Shown piece after piece: positions 33,892 to 47,034 of a DNA stretch of 64,000 bases (position 1 is its first letter; the number at the start of each line of letters is the position of its first letter). The position numbers and the translations under genes are program-made. This DNA comes from Rutidosis leptorrhynchoides (lineage: Eukaryota > Streptophyta > Magnoliopsida > Asterales > Asteraceae), in assembly GCF_046630445.1 (NCBI RefSeq), contig NC_092340.1, positions 19,260,001-19,324,000 of the forward strand, in the 5' to 3' direction. The notes beneath the pieces are model-generated. The model was not told where the DNA came from and made no database searches. It saw only the letters and a list, made by a program, of their open reading frames with translations.

Positions 33892-36800
33892 TGTAGTGAC
33901 CCGAACTTTTCCATGTTTATATATATTAATTGAGATTGATATTTACATGATTAAATGTTTCCAACATGTTAAGCAATCAAACTTGTTAAGACTTGATTAA
34001 TTGAAATATGTTTCATATAGACAATTGACCACCCAAGTTGATCGGTGATTCACGAACGTTAAAACTTGTAAAAACTATATGATGACATATATATGGATAT
34101 ATATATATATAGTTAACATGATACTATGATAAGAAAACATATCATAAAGTATATTAACAATGAACTACATATGTAAAAACAAGACTACTAACTTAATGAT
34201 TTTTAAACGAGACATATATGTAACGATTATCGTTGTAAAGACATTTAATGTATATATATATCATATTAAGAGATATTCATACATGATAATATCATGATAA
34301 TATAATAATTTAAAATCTCATTTGATATTATAAACATTGGGTTAACAACATTTAACAAGATCGTTAACCTAAAGGTTTCAAAACAACACTTACATGTAAC
34401 GACTAACGATGACTTAACGACTCAGTTAAAATGTATATACATGTAGTGTTTTAATATGTATTTATACACTTTTGAAAGACTTCAATACACTTATCAAAAT
34501 ACTTCTACTTAACAAAAATGCTTACAATTACATCCTCGTTCAGTTTCATCAACAATTCTACTCGTATGCACCCGTATTCGTACTCGTACAATACACAGCT
34601 TTTAGATGTATGTACTATTAGTATATACACTCCAATGATCAGCTCTTAGCAGCCCATGTGAGTCACCTAACACATGTGGGAACCATCATTTGGCAACTAG
34701 CATGAAATATCTCATAAAATTACAAAAATATGAGTAATCATTCATGACTTATTTACATGAAAACAAAATTACATATCCTTTATATCTAATCCATACACCA
34801 ACGACCAAAAACACCTACAAACACTTTCATTCTTCAATTTTCTTCATCTAATTGATCTCTCTAAAGTTCTATCTTCAAGTTCTAAGTGTTCTTCATAAAT
34901 TCCAAAAGTTCTAGTTTCATAAAATCAAGAATACTTTCAAGTTTGCTAGCTCACTTCCAATCTTGTAAGGTGATCATCCAACCTCAAGAAATCTTTGTTT
35001 CTTACAGTAGGTTATCATTCTAATACAAGGTAATAATCATATTCAAACTTTGGTTCAATTTCTATAACTATAACAATCTTATTTCAAGTGATGATCTTAC
35101 TTAAACTTGTTTTCGTGTCATGATTCTGCTTCAAGAACTTCGAGCCATCCAAGGATCCATTGAAGCTAGATCCATTTTTCTCTTTTCCAGTAGGTTTATC
35201 CAAGGAAATTAAGGTAGTAATGATGTTCATAACATCATTCGATTCATACATATAAAGCTATCTTATTCGAAGGTTTAAACTTGTAATCACTAGAACATAG
35301 TTTAGTTAATTCTAAACTTGTTCGCAAACAAAAGTTAATCCTTCTAACTTGACTTTTAAAATCAACTAAACACATGTTCTATATCTATATGATATGCTAA
35401 CTTAATGATTTAAAACCTGGAAACACGAAAAACACCGTAAAACCGGATTTACGCCGTCGTAGTAACACCGCGGGCTGTTTTGGGTTAGTTAATTAAAAAC
35501 TGTGATAAACTTTGATTTAAAAGTTGTTATTCTGAGAAAATGATTTTTATTATGAACATGAAACTATATCCAAAAATTATGGTTAAACTCAAAGTGGAAG
35601 TATGTTTTCTAAAATGGTCATCTAGACGTCGTTCTTTCGACTGAAATGACTACCTTTACAAAAACGACTTGTAACTTATTTTTCCGACTATAAACCTATA
35701 CTTTTTCTGTTTAGATTCATAAAATAGAGTTCAATATGAAACCATAGCAATTTGATTCACTCAAAACGGATTTAAAATGAAGAAGTTATGGGTAAAACAA
35801 GATTGGATAATTTTTCTCATTTTAGCTACGTGAAAATTGGTAACAAATCTATTCCAACCATAACTTAATCAACTTGTATTGTATATTATGTAATCTTGAG
35901 ATACCATAGACACGTATACAATGTTTCGACCTATCATGTCGACACATCTATATATATTTCGGAACAACCATAGACACTCTATATGTGAATGTTGGAGTTA
36001 GCTATACAGGGTTGAGGTTGATTCTAAAATATATATAGTTTGAGTTGTGATCAATACTGAGATACGTATACACTGGGTCGTGGATTGATTCAAGATAATA
36101 TTTATCGATTTATTTCTGTACATCTAACTGTGGACAACTAGTTATAGGTTACTAACGAGGACAGCTGACTTAATAAACTTAAAACATCAAAATATATTAA
36201 AAGTGTTGTAAATATATTTTGAACATACTTTAATATATATGTATATATTGTTATAGGTTCGTGAATCAACAGTGGCCAAGTCTTACTTCCCGACGAAGTA
36301 AAAATCTGTGAAAGTGAGTTATAGTCCCACTTTTAAAATCTAATATTTTTGGGATGAGAATACATGCAGGTTTTATAAATGATTTACAAAATAGACACAA
36401 GTACGTGAAACTACATTCTATGGTTGAATTATCGAAATCGAATATGCCCCTTTTTATTAAGTCTGGTAATCTAAGAATTAGAGAACAGACACCCTAATTG
36501 ACGCGAATCCTAAAGATAGATCTATTGGGCCTAACAAACCCCATCCAAAGTACCGGATGCTTTAGTACTTCGAAATTTATATCATATCCGAAGGGTGTCC
36601 CGGAATGATGGGGATATTCTTATATATGCATCTTGTTATTGTCGGTTACTAGGTGTTCACCATATGAATGATTTTTATCTCTATGTATGGGATGTGTATT
36701 GAAATATGAAATCTTGTGGTCTATTGTTACGATTTGATATATATATAGGTTAAACCTATAACTCACCAATATTTTTGTTGACGTTTAAAGCATGTTTATT

Positions 36801-37149
36801 CTCAGGTGAATATTAAGAGCTTCCGCTGTTGCATACTAAAATAAGGACAAGATTTGGAGTCCATGTTTGTATGATATTGTGTAAAAACTGCATTCAAGAA
36901 ACTGATTTCGATGTAACATATTTGTATTGTAAACCATTATGTAATGGTCGTGTGTAAACAGGATATTTTAGATTATCATTATTTGATAATCTACGTAAAG
37001 CTTTTTAAACCTTTATTTATGAAATAAAGGTTATGGTTTGTTTTAAAAATGAATGCAGTCTTTGAAAAACGTCTCATATAGAGGTCAAAACCTCGCAACG
37101 AAATCAATTAATATGGAACGTTTTTAATCAATAAGAACGGGACATTTCA
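33892..37149 (+). mobile_element. 3' LTR of element 2
   Basis: 3258 bp, pairs with 24032-27287. Ends GGGACATTTCA at 37149, followed by target copy tgaaa (37150-37154) and resumed gag of element 1. Hairpin cluster at 36933-37032. Confidence 0.95.
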
Positions 37150-37154
37150 TGAAA

Positions 37155-40100
37155 AGTATCACTCGGGGTTCTGCACCAAATTTTGCAACAAGTGTAAAAG
37201 AAATGGTCATAGCGTGGCGAAGTGTGAGGTCTACGGACCAGGGGTTAATAGAACGAAAGGAACAAATGGTGTCGGAACGAGTAATGGCGGAGCAAGTAGT
37301 GTCGGAGCAAGTTATGCCAATGTAGTTTGTTATAAATGTGGAAAACCGGGCCACATTATTAGAAATTGCCCGAACCAGGAGAACACGAATGGATAAGGCC
37401 GTGGAAGAGTTTTCAATATTAATGCGGCAGAGGCACAGGAAGACCCGGAGCTTGTTACGGGTACGTTTCTTATTGACAATAAATCTGCTTACGTTTTATT
37501 TGATTCGGGTGCGGATAGAAGCTATATGAGTAGAGATTTTTGTGCTAAATTAAGTTGTCCATTGACGCCTTTGGATAGTAAATTTTTACTTGAATTAGCA
37601 AATGGTAAATTAATTTCAGCAGATAATATATGTCGGAATCGAGAAATTAAACTGGTTAGCGAAACATTTAAGATTGATTTGATACCAGTAGAGTTAGGGA
37701 GTTTTGATGTGATAATCGGTATGGACTGGTTGAAAGAAGTGAAAGCGGAGATCGTTTGTTACAAAAATGCAATTCGCATTATACGAGAAAAAGGAAAACC
37801 CTTAATGGTGTACGGAGAAAAGGGCAACACGAAGCTACATCTTATTAGTAATTTGAAGGCACAAAAACTAATAAGAAAAGGTTGCTATGCTATTCTAGCA
37901 CACGTCGAGAAAGTACAAACTGAAGAAAAGAGCATCAATGATGTTCCCGTCGCAAAAGAATTTCCTGATGTATTTCCGAAAGAATTACCGGGATTACCCC
38001 CACATCGATCCGTTGAATTTCAAATAGATCTTGTACCAGGAGCTGCACCAATAGCTCGTGCTCCTTACAGACTCGCACCCAGCGAGATGAAAGAACTACA
38101 AAGCCAATTACAAGAACTTTTAGAGCGTGGTTTCATTTGACCAAGCACATCACCGTGGGGAGCTCCTGTTTTGTTTGTCAAGAAGAAAGATGGTACATTC
38201 AGGTTGTGTATCGACTACCGAGAGTTGAACAAACTTACCATCAAGAACCGCTACCCACTACCGAGAATCGATGACTTATTTGATCAACTACAAGGCTCGT
38301 CTGTTTATTCAAAGATTGACTTACGTTCCGGGTATCATCAAATGCGGGTGAAAGAAGATGATATTCCAAAGACTGCTTTTAGAACACGTTACGGTCATTA
38401 CGAGTTTATGGTCATCCTGTTTGGTTTAACTAATGCACCAGCTGTGTTCATGGACCTTATGAACCGAGTGTGTGGACCATACCTTGACAAGTTTGTCATT
38501 GTTTTCATTGATGACATACTTATTTACTCAAAGAATGACCAAGAACACGGTGAACATTTGAGAAAGGTGTTAGAAGTATTGAGGAAGGAAGAATTGTACG
38601 CTAAGTTTTCAAAGTGTGCATTTTGGTTGGAAGAAGTTCAATTCCTCGGTCACATAGTGAACAAAGAAGGTATTAAGGTGGATCCGGCAAAGATAGAAAC
38701 TGTTGAAAAGTGGGAAACCCCAAAAACTCCGAAACACATACGCCAGTTTTTAGGACTAGCTGGTTACTACAGAAGGTTCATCCAAGACTTTTCCAGAATA
38801 GCAAAACCCTTGACTGCATTAACGCATAAAGGGAAGAAATTTGAATGGAATGATGAACAAGAGAAAGCGTTTCAGTTATTGAAGAAAAAGCTAACTACGG
38901 CACCTATATTGTCATTGCCTGAAGGGAATGATGATTTTGTGATTTATTGTGATGCATCAAAGCAAGGTCTCGGTTGTGTATTAATGCAACGAACGAAGGT
39001 GATTGCTTATGCGTCTAGACAATTGAAGATTCACGAACAAAATTATACGACGCATGATTTGGAATTAGGCGCGGTTGTTTTTGCATTAAAGACTTGGAGG
39101 CACTACTTATATGGGGTCAAAAGTATTATATATACCGACCACAAAAGTCTTCAACACATATTTAATCAGAAACAACTGAATATGAGGCAGCGTAGGTGGA
39201 TTGAATTATTGAATGATTACGACTTTGAGATTCGTTACCACCCGGGGAAGGCAAATGTGGTAGCCGATGCCTTGAGCAGGAAGGACAGAGAACCCATTCG
39301 AGTAAAATCTATGAATATAATGATTCATAATAACATTACTACTCAAATAAAGGAGGCGCAACAAGGAGTTTTAAAAGAGGGAAATTTAAAGGATGAAATA
39401 CCCAAAGGATCGGAGAAGCATCTTAATATTCGGGAAGACGGAACCCGGTATAGGGCTGAAAGGATTTGGGTACCAAAATTTGGAGATATGAGAGAAATGG
39501 TACTTAGAGAAGCTCATAAAACCAGATACTCAATACATCCTGGAACGGGGAAGATGTACAAGGATCTCAAGAAACATTTTTGGTGGCCGGGTATGAAAGC
39601 CGATGTTGCTAAATACGTAGGAGAATGTTTGACGTGTTCTAAGGTCAAAGCTGAGCATCAGAAACCATCAGGTCTATTTCAACAACCCGAAATCCCGGAA
39701 TGGAAATGGGAAAACATTACCATGGATTTCATCACTAAATTGCCAAGGACTGCAAGTGGTTTTGATACTATTTGGGTAATAGTTGATCGTCTCACCAAAT
39801 CAGCACACTTCCTGCCAATAAGAGAAGATGACAAGATGGAGAAGTTAGCACGACTGTATTTGAAGGAAGTCATCTCCAGACATGGAATACCAATCTCTAT
39901 TATCTCTGATAGGGATGGAAGATTTATTTCAAGATTCTGGCAGACATTACAGCAAGCATTAGGAACTCGTCTAGACATGAGTACTGCCTATCATCCACAA
40001 ACTGATGGGCAGAGCGAAAGGACGATACAAACGCTTGAAGACATGCTACGAGCATGTGTTATTGATTTCGGAAACAGTTGGGATCGACATCTACCGTTAG

Positions 40101-40789
40101 CAGAATTTTCCTACAACAACAGCTACCATTCAAGCATTGAGATGGCGCCGTTTGAAGCACTTTATGGTAGAAAGTGCAGGTCTCCAATTTGTTGGAGTGA
40201 AGTAGGGGATAGACAGATTACGGGTCCGGAGATTATACAAGAAACTACCGAGAAGATCATCCAAATTCAACAACGGTTGAAAACCGCCCAAAGTCGACAA
40301 AAGAGCTACGCTGACATTAAAAGAAAAGATATAGAATTTAAAACTGGAGAGATGGTCATGCTTAAAGTTGCACCTTGGAAAGGCGTTGTTCGATTTGGTA
40401 AACGAGGGAAATTAAATCCAAGGTATATTGGACCATTCAAGATTATTGATCGTGTCGGACCAGTAGCTTACCGACTAGAGTTACCTCAACAACTAGCGGC
40501 TGTACATAACACTTTCCACGTCTCGAATTTGAAGAAATGTTTTGCTAAAGAAGATCTCACTATTCCGTTAGATGAAATCCAAATCAACGAAAAACTTCAA
40601 TTCATCGAAGAACCCGTCGAAATAATGGATCGTGAGGTTAAAAGACTTAAGCAAAACAAGATACCAATTGTTAAGGTTCGATGGAATGCTCGTAGAGGAC
40701 CCGAGTTCACCTGGGAGCATGAAGATCAGATGAAGAAGAAATACCCGCATCTATTTCCAGAAGATTCGTCAACACCTTCAACAGCTTAA
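37155..40789 (+). pseudogene. gag-pol of element 1, 3' part, with two nonsense mutations
   Basis: Continues the gag interrupted at 24031, starting within the first Cys cluster ([12 protein letters not shown]). The CCHC knuckle is intact, but a TAA at 37394-37396 replaces a Gln codon of element 2. A TGA at 38138-38140 replaces an Arg CGA codon ahead of RT; both fit C-to-T changes. Beyond this the frame is open for about 880 codons through RT, RNase H, integrase and the chromodomain-like end. In RT the VMPFG block reads VILFG, two adjacent residue changes at a conserved site. Element 1 can therefore not make Gag-Pol itself, even without the insertion. Confidence 0.93.
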
Positions 40790-40824
40790 AATTTCGGGAC
40801 GAAATTTATTTAACGGGTAGGAAC
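40790..40824 (+). other. Priming tract before the 3' LTR of element 1
   Basis: Same layout as in element 2 with one change near the end (GGGTAGGAAC instead of GGGTAGGTAC). Confidence 0.7.
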
Positions 40825-43800
40825 TGTAGTGACCCGAACTTTTCCATGTTTATATATATTAATTGAGATTGATATTTACATGATTAAATGTTTCCAACAT
40901 GTTAAGCAATCAAACTTGTTAAGACTTGATTAATTGAAATATGTTTCATATAGACAATTGACCACCCAAGTTGACCGGTGATTCACGAACGTTAAAACTT
41001 GTAAAAACTATATGATGACATATATATGGATATATATATAGTTAACATGATACTATGATAAGTAAACATATCATTAAGTATATTAACAATGAACTACATA
41101 TGTAAAAACAAGACTACTAACTTAATGATTTTTAAACGAGACATATATGTAACGATTATCGTTGTAAAGACATTTAATGTATATATATCATATTAAGAGA
41201 TATTCGTACATGATAATATCATGATAATATAATAATTTAAAATCTCATTTGATATTATAAACATTGGGTTAACAACATTTAACAAGATCGTTAACCTAAA
41301 GGTTTCAAAACAACACTTACATGTAACGACTAACGATGACTTAACGACTCAGTTAAAATGTATATACATGTAGTGTTTTAATATGTATTTATACACTTTT
41401 GAAAGACTTCAATACACTTATCAAAATACTTCTACTTAACAAAAATGCTTACAATTACATCCTCGTTCAGTTTCATCAACAATTCTACTCGTATGCACCC
41501 GTATTCGTACTCGTACAATACACAGCTTTTAGATGTATGTACTATTGGTATATACACTCCAATGATCAGATCTTAGCAGCCCATGTGAGTCACCTAACAC
41601 ATGTGTGAACCATCATTTGGCAACTAGCATGAAATATCTCATAAAATTACAAAAATATGAGTAATCATTCATGACTTATTTACATGAAAACAAAATTACA
41701 TATCCTTTATATCTAATCCATACACCAACGACCAAAAACACCTACAAACACTTTCATTCTTCAATTTTCTTCATCTAATTGATCTCTCTCAAGTTCTATC
41801 TTCAAGTTCTAAGTGTTCTTCATATATTCTACAAGTTCTAGTTACATAAAATCAAGAATACTTTCAAGTTTGCTAGCTCACTTCCAATCTTGTAAGGTGA
41901 TCATCCAACCTCAAGAAATCTTTGTTTTTTACAGTAGGTTATCATTCTAATACAAGGTAATAATCATATTCAAACTTTGGTTCAATTTCTATAACTATAA
42001 CAATCTTATTTCAAGTGATGATCTTACTTGAACTTGTTTTCGTGTCATGATTCTGCTTCAAGAACTTCGAGCCATCCAAGGATCCATTGAAGCTAGATCC
42101 ATTTTTCACTTTTCCAGTAGGTTTATCCAAGGAACTTAAGGTAGTAATGATGTTCATAACATCATTCAATTCATACATATAAAGCTATCTTATTCGAAGG
42201 TTTAAACTTGTAATCACTAGAACATAGTTTAGTTAATTCTAAACTTGTTCGCAAACAAAAGTTAATCCTTCTAACTTGACTTTTAAAATCAACTAAACAC
42301 ATGTTCTATATCTATATGATATGCTAACTTAATGATTTAAAACCTGGAAACACGAAAAACACCGTAAAACCGAATTTACGCCGTCGTAGTAACACCGCGG
42401 GCTGTTTTGGGTTAGTTAATTAAAAACTATGATAAACTTTGATTTAAAAGTTGTTATTCTGAGAAAATGATTGTTATTATGAACATGAAACTATATCCAA
42501 AAATTATGGTTAAACTCAAAGTGGAAGTATGTTTTCTAAAATGGTCATCTAGACGTCGTTCTTTCGACTGAAATGACTACCTTTACAAAAACGACTTGTA
42601 ACTTATTTTTCCGACTATAAACCTATACTTTTTCTATTTAGATTCATAAAATAGAGTTCAATATGAAACCATAGCAATTTGATTCACTCAAAACGGATTT
42701 AAAATGAAGAAGTTATGGGTAAAACAAGATTGGATAATTTTTCTCATTTTAGCTACGTGAAAATTTGTAACAAATCTATTCCAACCATAACTTAATCAAC
42801 TTGTATTGTATATTATGTAATCTTGAGATACCATAGACACGTATACAATGTTTCGACCTATCATGTCGACACATCTATATATATTTCGGAACAACCATAG
42901 ACACTCTATATGTGAATGTTGGAGTTAGCTATACAGGGTTGAGGTTGATTCCAAAATATATATAGTTTGAGTTGTGATCAATACTGAGATACGTATACAC
43001 TGGGTCGTGGATTGATTCAAGATAATATTTATCGATTTATTTCTGTACATCTAACTGTGGACAACTAGTTGTAGGTTACTAACGAGGACAGCTGACTTAA
43101 TAAACTTAAAACATCAAAATATATTAAAAGTGTTGTAAATATATTTTGAACATACTTTAATATATATGTATATATTGTTATAGGTTCGTGAATCAACCAG
43201 TGGCCAAGTCTTACTTCCCGACGAAGTAAAAATCTGTGAAAGTGAGTTATAGTCCCACTTTTAAAATCTAATATTTTTGGGATGAGAATACATGCAGGTT
43301 TTATAAATGATTTACAAAATAGACACAAGTACGTGAAACTAAATTCTATGGTTGAATTATCAAAATCGAATATGCCCCTTTTTATTAAGTCTGGTAATCT
43401 AAGAATTAGGGAATAGACACCCTAATTGGCGCGAATCCTAAAGATAGATCTATTGGGCCTAACAAACCCCATCCAAAGTACCGGATGCTTTAGTACTTAG
43501 AAATTTATATCATATCCGAAGGGTGTCCCGGAATGATGGGGATATTCTTAAATATGCATCTTGTTAATGTCGGTTACCAGGTGTTCACCATATGAATGAT
43601 TTTTATCTCTATGTATGGGATGTGTATTGAAATATGAAATCTTGTGGTCTATTGTTACGATTTGATATATATAGGTTAAACCTATAACTCACCAACATTT
43701 TTGTTGACGTTTAAAGCATGTTTATTCTCAGGTGAATATTAAGAGCTTCCGCTGTTGCATACTAAAATAAGGACAAGATTTGGAGTCCATGTTTGTATGA

Positions 43801-44075
43801 TATTGTGTAAAAACTGCATTCAAGAAACTGATTTCGATGTAACATATTTGTATTGTAAACCATTATGTAATGGTCGTGTGTAAACAGGATATTTTAGATT
43901 ATCATTATTTGATAATCTACGTAAAGCTTTTTAAACCTTTATTTATGAAATAAAGGTTATGGTTTGTTTTAAAAATGAATGCAGTCTTTGAAAAACGTCT
44001 CATATAGAGGTCAAAACCTCGCAACGAAATCAATTAATATGGAACGTTTTTAATCAATAAGAACGGGACATTTCA
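40825..44075 (+). mobile_element. 3' LTR of element 1
   Basis: 3251 bp, pairs with 17849-21099 by shared variants; followed by the target duplication ttcat at 44076-44080. Hairpin cluster at 43859-43958. Confidence 0.95.
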
Positions 44076-44080
44076 TTCAT

Positions 44081-47034
44081 ACTTTTATTTTCTCTTTTCG
44101 ATTTTAAATCAAGCGAATAATGGTTCAGAATTTGTAGGTATGGAGTTTCGAATGATCATGACTAATGTTCTAAGAGAGAAATTGTAATAGCACGATCTTG
44201 ATTGGTTACTTTACCAGAATTCAAGAGAAAAGATAGAACTATCAAGAAGATATATTCTTGATATGTTTGAAGATTAGATAGAATGTAAAAGTCGTGTAAC
44301 ATAAAACATGATGATGTTATGGTCTGTGAATCATCACGTTTTATTAGAAACTCAGCATGACTTACTGTAATATAATCACGTTGATCAAGTGTCATTATAT
44401 TATACTAATTCATGCATCAATTTACATTTCTCCAGAATTCATTCATAAATTAAACTTTAATTTTACAGAAGTTTCCAATATACTGAAACACAGGGAGCAT
44501 GAAGAGGTATATAATTTCGGACGAGAATATTTATGAAAATATCCTCAGAAATATCGAAGATATTTATGATGATATTTTGGAATTTCCAAGTTCGAAGGTT
44601 GATGAAGAAAAATTTTTCACAAGATTTTAACATGACTTCGGAGCAAGATATTCTCTAAATATTTCAACGGATCCAGAATTACCTGGATTCTTTGAATATA
44701 GGGTATGATCCTTGTATTTATCCTTGGTCTCCTTCGTGGTTAGCTCAATTCGTTTTCCAGTTCCAACTTTTCTGAGTTTTTCAAACATACTATTCTTTAT
44801 CATCAAACTTCCGACGATTAAGGTCGTTTACGGTTACCTACAGTTTCTGCTGCTTCATTCAGCTTTTTCAAAGTTCAATGTATTGACTCGTAGGCTGGGT
44901 GCTTTTCAAAATTTCAGAATTGAAGATCGTAATTCTAGGAGATAATTGTTATAGGTATACATATAACTATTGATGTAGAAATGCTACGAGATTTGAAATA
45001 CTGATTGCTGATTCTCGGTAATTGGTATGACAATTATTGTTACAGGGTATAGATGAATACACGATGGGGTTTCAATGAATATAATGATTTTTCGGAAAGT
45101 CTAAATTCATTGAAGTTGCTGGTAAGTTTACTGCTAATGTGGTGGAATGTAAATGGTTCCCCGGTAACTATGACGACAGGCAAACTTATATATCGAGGTT
45201 ATAATAAGGTTAATTCGAATGGAAGTCGAAGTTGATTTGTTGAAGCTGTGACAAATTGGCTAATTTGAAAAAGAGTTGCAATGTTATTTTCGGTAATAAC
45301 AATGCCAAAGGAGCTAGCACAGACACGTGTTAAACGTTTACTCAGGTTCCGAGTGTTTCCAGGTGCATAACTATATGCATTAATGTTTTCTTCCGTGGAT
45401 GAAGTGCGGTTGACTCATCCTCTCGATTGAGGTGTTTTCAAGAATCATGAAAGGTTTGAACGCAGATTGTAATCGTTAAGATGAAATCAAGTGGCAAACT
45501 TGAAGAAATGTTTAGTTTCATATGTTATAATCAATATTTTAATTCATTTTAATTGTCCAATGTTATTAGTCCACAGTCAATAGTCCACAGTTAACAGTCC
45601 AATAATTCATATATAGTTTAATATATAATATTCGAATTAATTAATACGTATCGTGACCCGTGTACATGTCTCAGACTCGATCACAACTCAAAGTATATAT
45701 ATTATTGTAGAATCAACCTCAACCCTGTATAGCTAACTCGGTCATTACTGCATATAGAGTGTCTATGGTTATTCCAAATAATATATATAGATGCGTCGAT
45801 ATGATATGTCAAAACCTTGTATACGTGTCCCGATATTTAAAGTGCGTAAAATAAATAACAGAAATTAAATGACAATAAATAAAATTGCGAGAATATAAAT
45901 GGCGATAAATAAATTGCGATAAATAAAATGTAATCAGTTTGCTAGGAACAGTTAGCTAGGAACAGTTAGCGTGGATTCTTAACAAACTTTCTCATAGTTA
46001 ATTTGTTTGTTTCTAACAAATTTTATTTTTGTCCAATGTTTTCTTCATTATGCCACTTGTTGGATTCTGATAGATCAAGATTCAAATATGAAATTGAATG
46101 AAAATGGTTATTTTGCGCTGAACAGATACGTATATCTGTGGATGTAAGTAGGATAGTAAATGACTTTGGAATCAGATTTGGAAGAATGTACAGTGTACTT
46201 ATTAATGTGAAATCTAAATATTCCTCGAGTATTACCTACCCGTTAAAATATTTTCACCATTAACAGTTTCTACGAAAGAATTTTTTTTAATTACAATCTT
46301 TATGAAAATATACTTACATATATATTTTCTTCAGATGTAATCATAGATTTAATGAGTTAGTATGATATTAGACTCATTTGATTTACCGTTAGAACAAGAA
46401 TATATAATCTCTAAAACATTAGAGATTACATAATCGCCATGAAGAACGAAGATAATTGACGTAGAACGATATGTAGAATAATGATTATACTCGAGGTACA
46501 TAATGAGATGTTGAGGCATGTGATGTAGATGTTGTTGTTGGTGGTACATGTATTGATGTTGGTGCCGGTGATGTTGCTGAAGCTGGTACGTTTTGCACCA
46601 TTTTTTCCAAGGCTACAACTCGGGCGCGAAGCTCATTAACTTATTACTATGGGATGATTGTTGGTAGAAACGAGCGAATGAATAAGGTTTAGAATCTGCT
46701 TTATGATATAGTCGTGGTGAGATATTCTAGAAATGAGGGTGAAAATGGTGTTTCGAACTGATTCGCCGGTAAGTGTTTCAGGTTCTTCGTCAAGAGGGAA
46801 ATTTGGTTGATGGAAAGGAATTGCCTTATTCTCATTTTCGTTGATTAAGTTAACTACGAACTCATTCCCAATTCATCCAGAACTGAAGATGACTAATTAG
46901 TTGATCCATTCCGATTATACTGCGGCCGGAGCTCGTGTGGAAATCCATATCGGAATAGTTATCGGAATCCGAGGAATTCGAACTGGTTGAGGGATCTATC
47001 TCGTACGATTAGAGAATTGATTTTTCGATAAATA
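44081..47034 (-). mobile_element. Interior of the split minus-strand element, no gag-pol
   Basis: Joined to 17848 before element 1 inserted. On the minus strand, reading from 47034 leftward, there is a broken reading frame rich in Ser/Asp (near 46880-47000), then segments such as RISHHDYI and LEKMVQNVPASATSPAPTS (about 46530-46730), which look like a decayed upstream accessory gene. A motif TTAACGGGTAGGTA follows at 46231-46246, then about 2.1 kb of non-coding sequence. No capsid, RT, RNase H or integrase block was found, so this looks like a non-autonomous element. A run of short repeats of the type agtccaca lies at 45569-45600. Confidence 0.65.
45650..45835 (-). repeat. Block shared with the element 1/2 LTR
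   Basis: Shares, with substitutions, a stretch found in the long LTRs (reverse copy at about 62440-62615; forward copy near 19860-20035). Examples are aatcaacctcaaccctgt, tagctaact and agagtgtctatggtt in the same order. Here it is interior sequence of a different element. Confidence 0.8.

Larger units (their letters stand above)
24032..37149 (+). mobile_element. Element 2: intact-looking Tekay chromovirus nested in element 1
   Basis: 13,118 bp. LTRs of 3256 and 3258 bp differ at only about five sites plus TA-run length by eye, so the insertion appears young. Target duplication tgaaa. Contents in order: 5' LTR, altered primer site, acidic gene, F-box gene, full-length gag-pol, priming tract, 3' LTR. 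It belongs to the same family as element 1, so the family inserted into itself. The only obvious defect is at the primer site (27288-27305). Confidence 0.95.
17849..44075 (+). mobile_element. Element 1: Tekay-type LTR retrotransposon, interrupted by element 2
   Basis: Outer LTRs at 17849-21099 and 40825-44075, both 3251 bp, share diagnostic variants (for example aagtaaacatatcattaag and aatcaaccagtgg) that differ from the inner pair. The 5-bp target duplication ttcat flanks both ends. Order inside: primer site, acidic gene, F-box gene, gag (split at 24031 and resumed at 37155), protease, RT, RNase H, integrase. Gag-pol has two stop codons besides the insertion, so this copy is dead. By eye the outer LTRs differ from each other at roughly a dozen sites, more than the inner pair, as expected for the older host of the nest. 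Confidence 0.93.
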
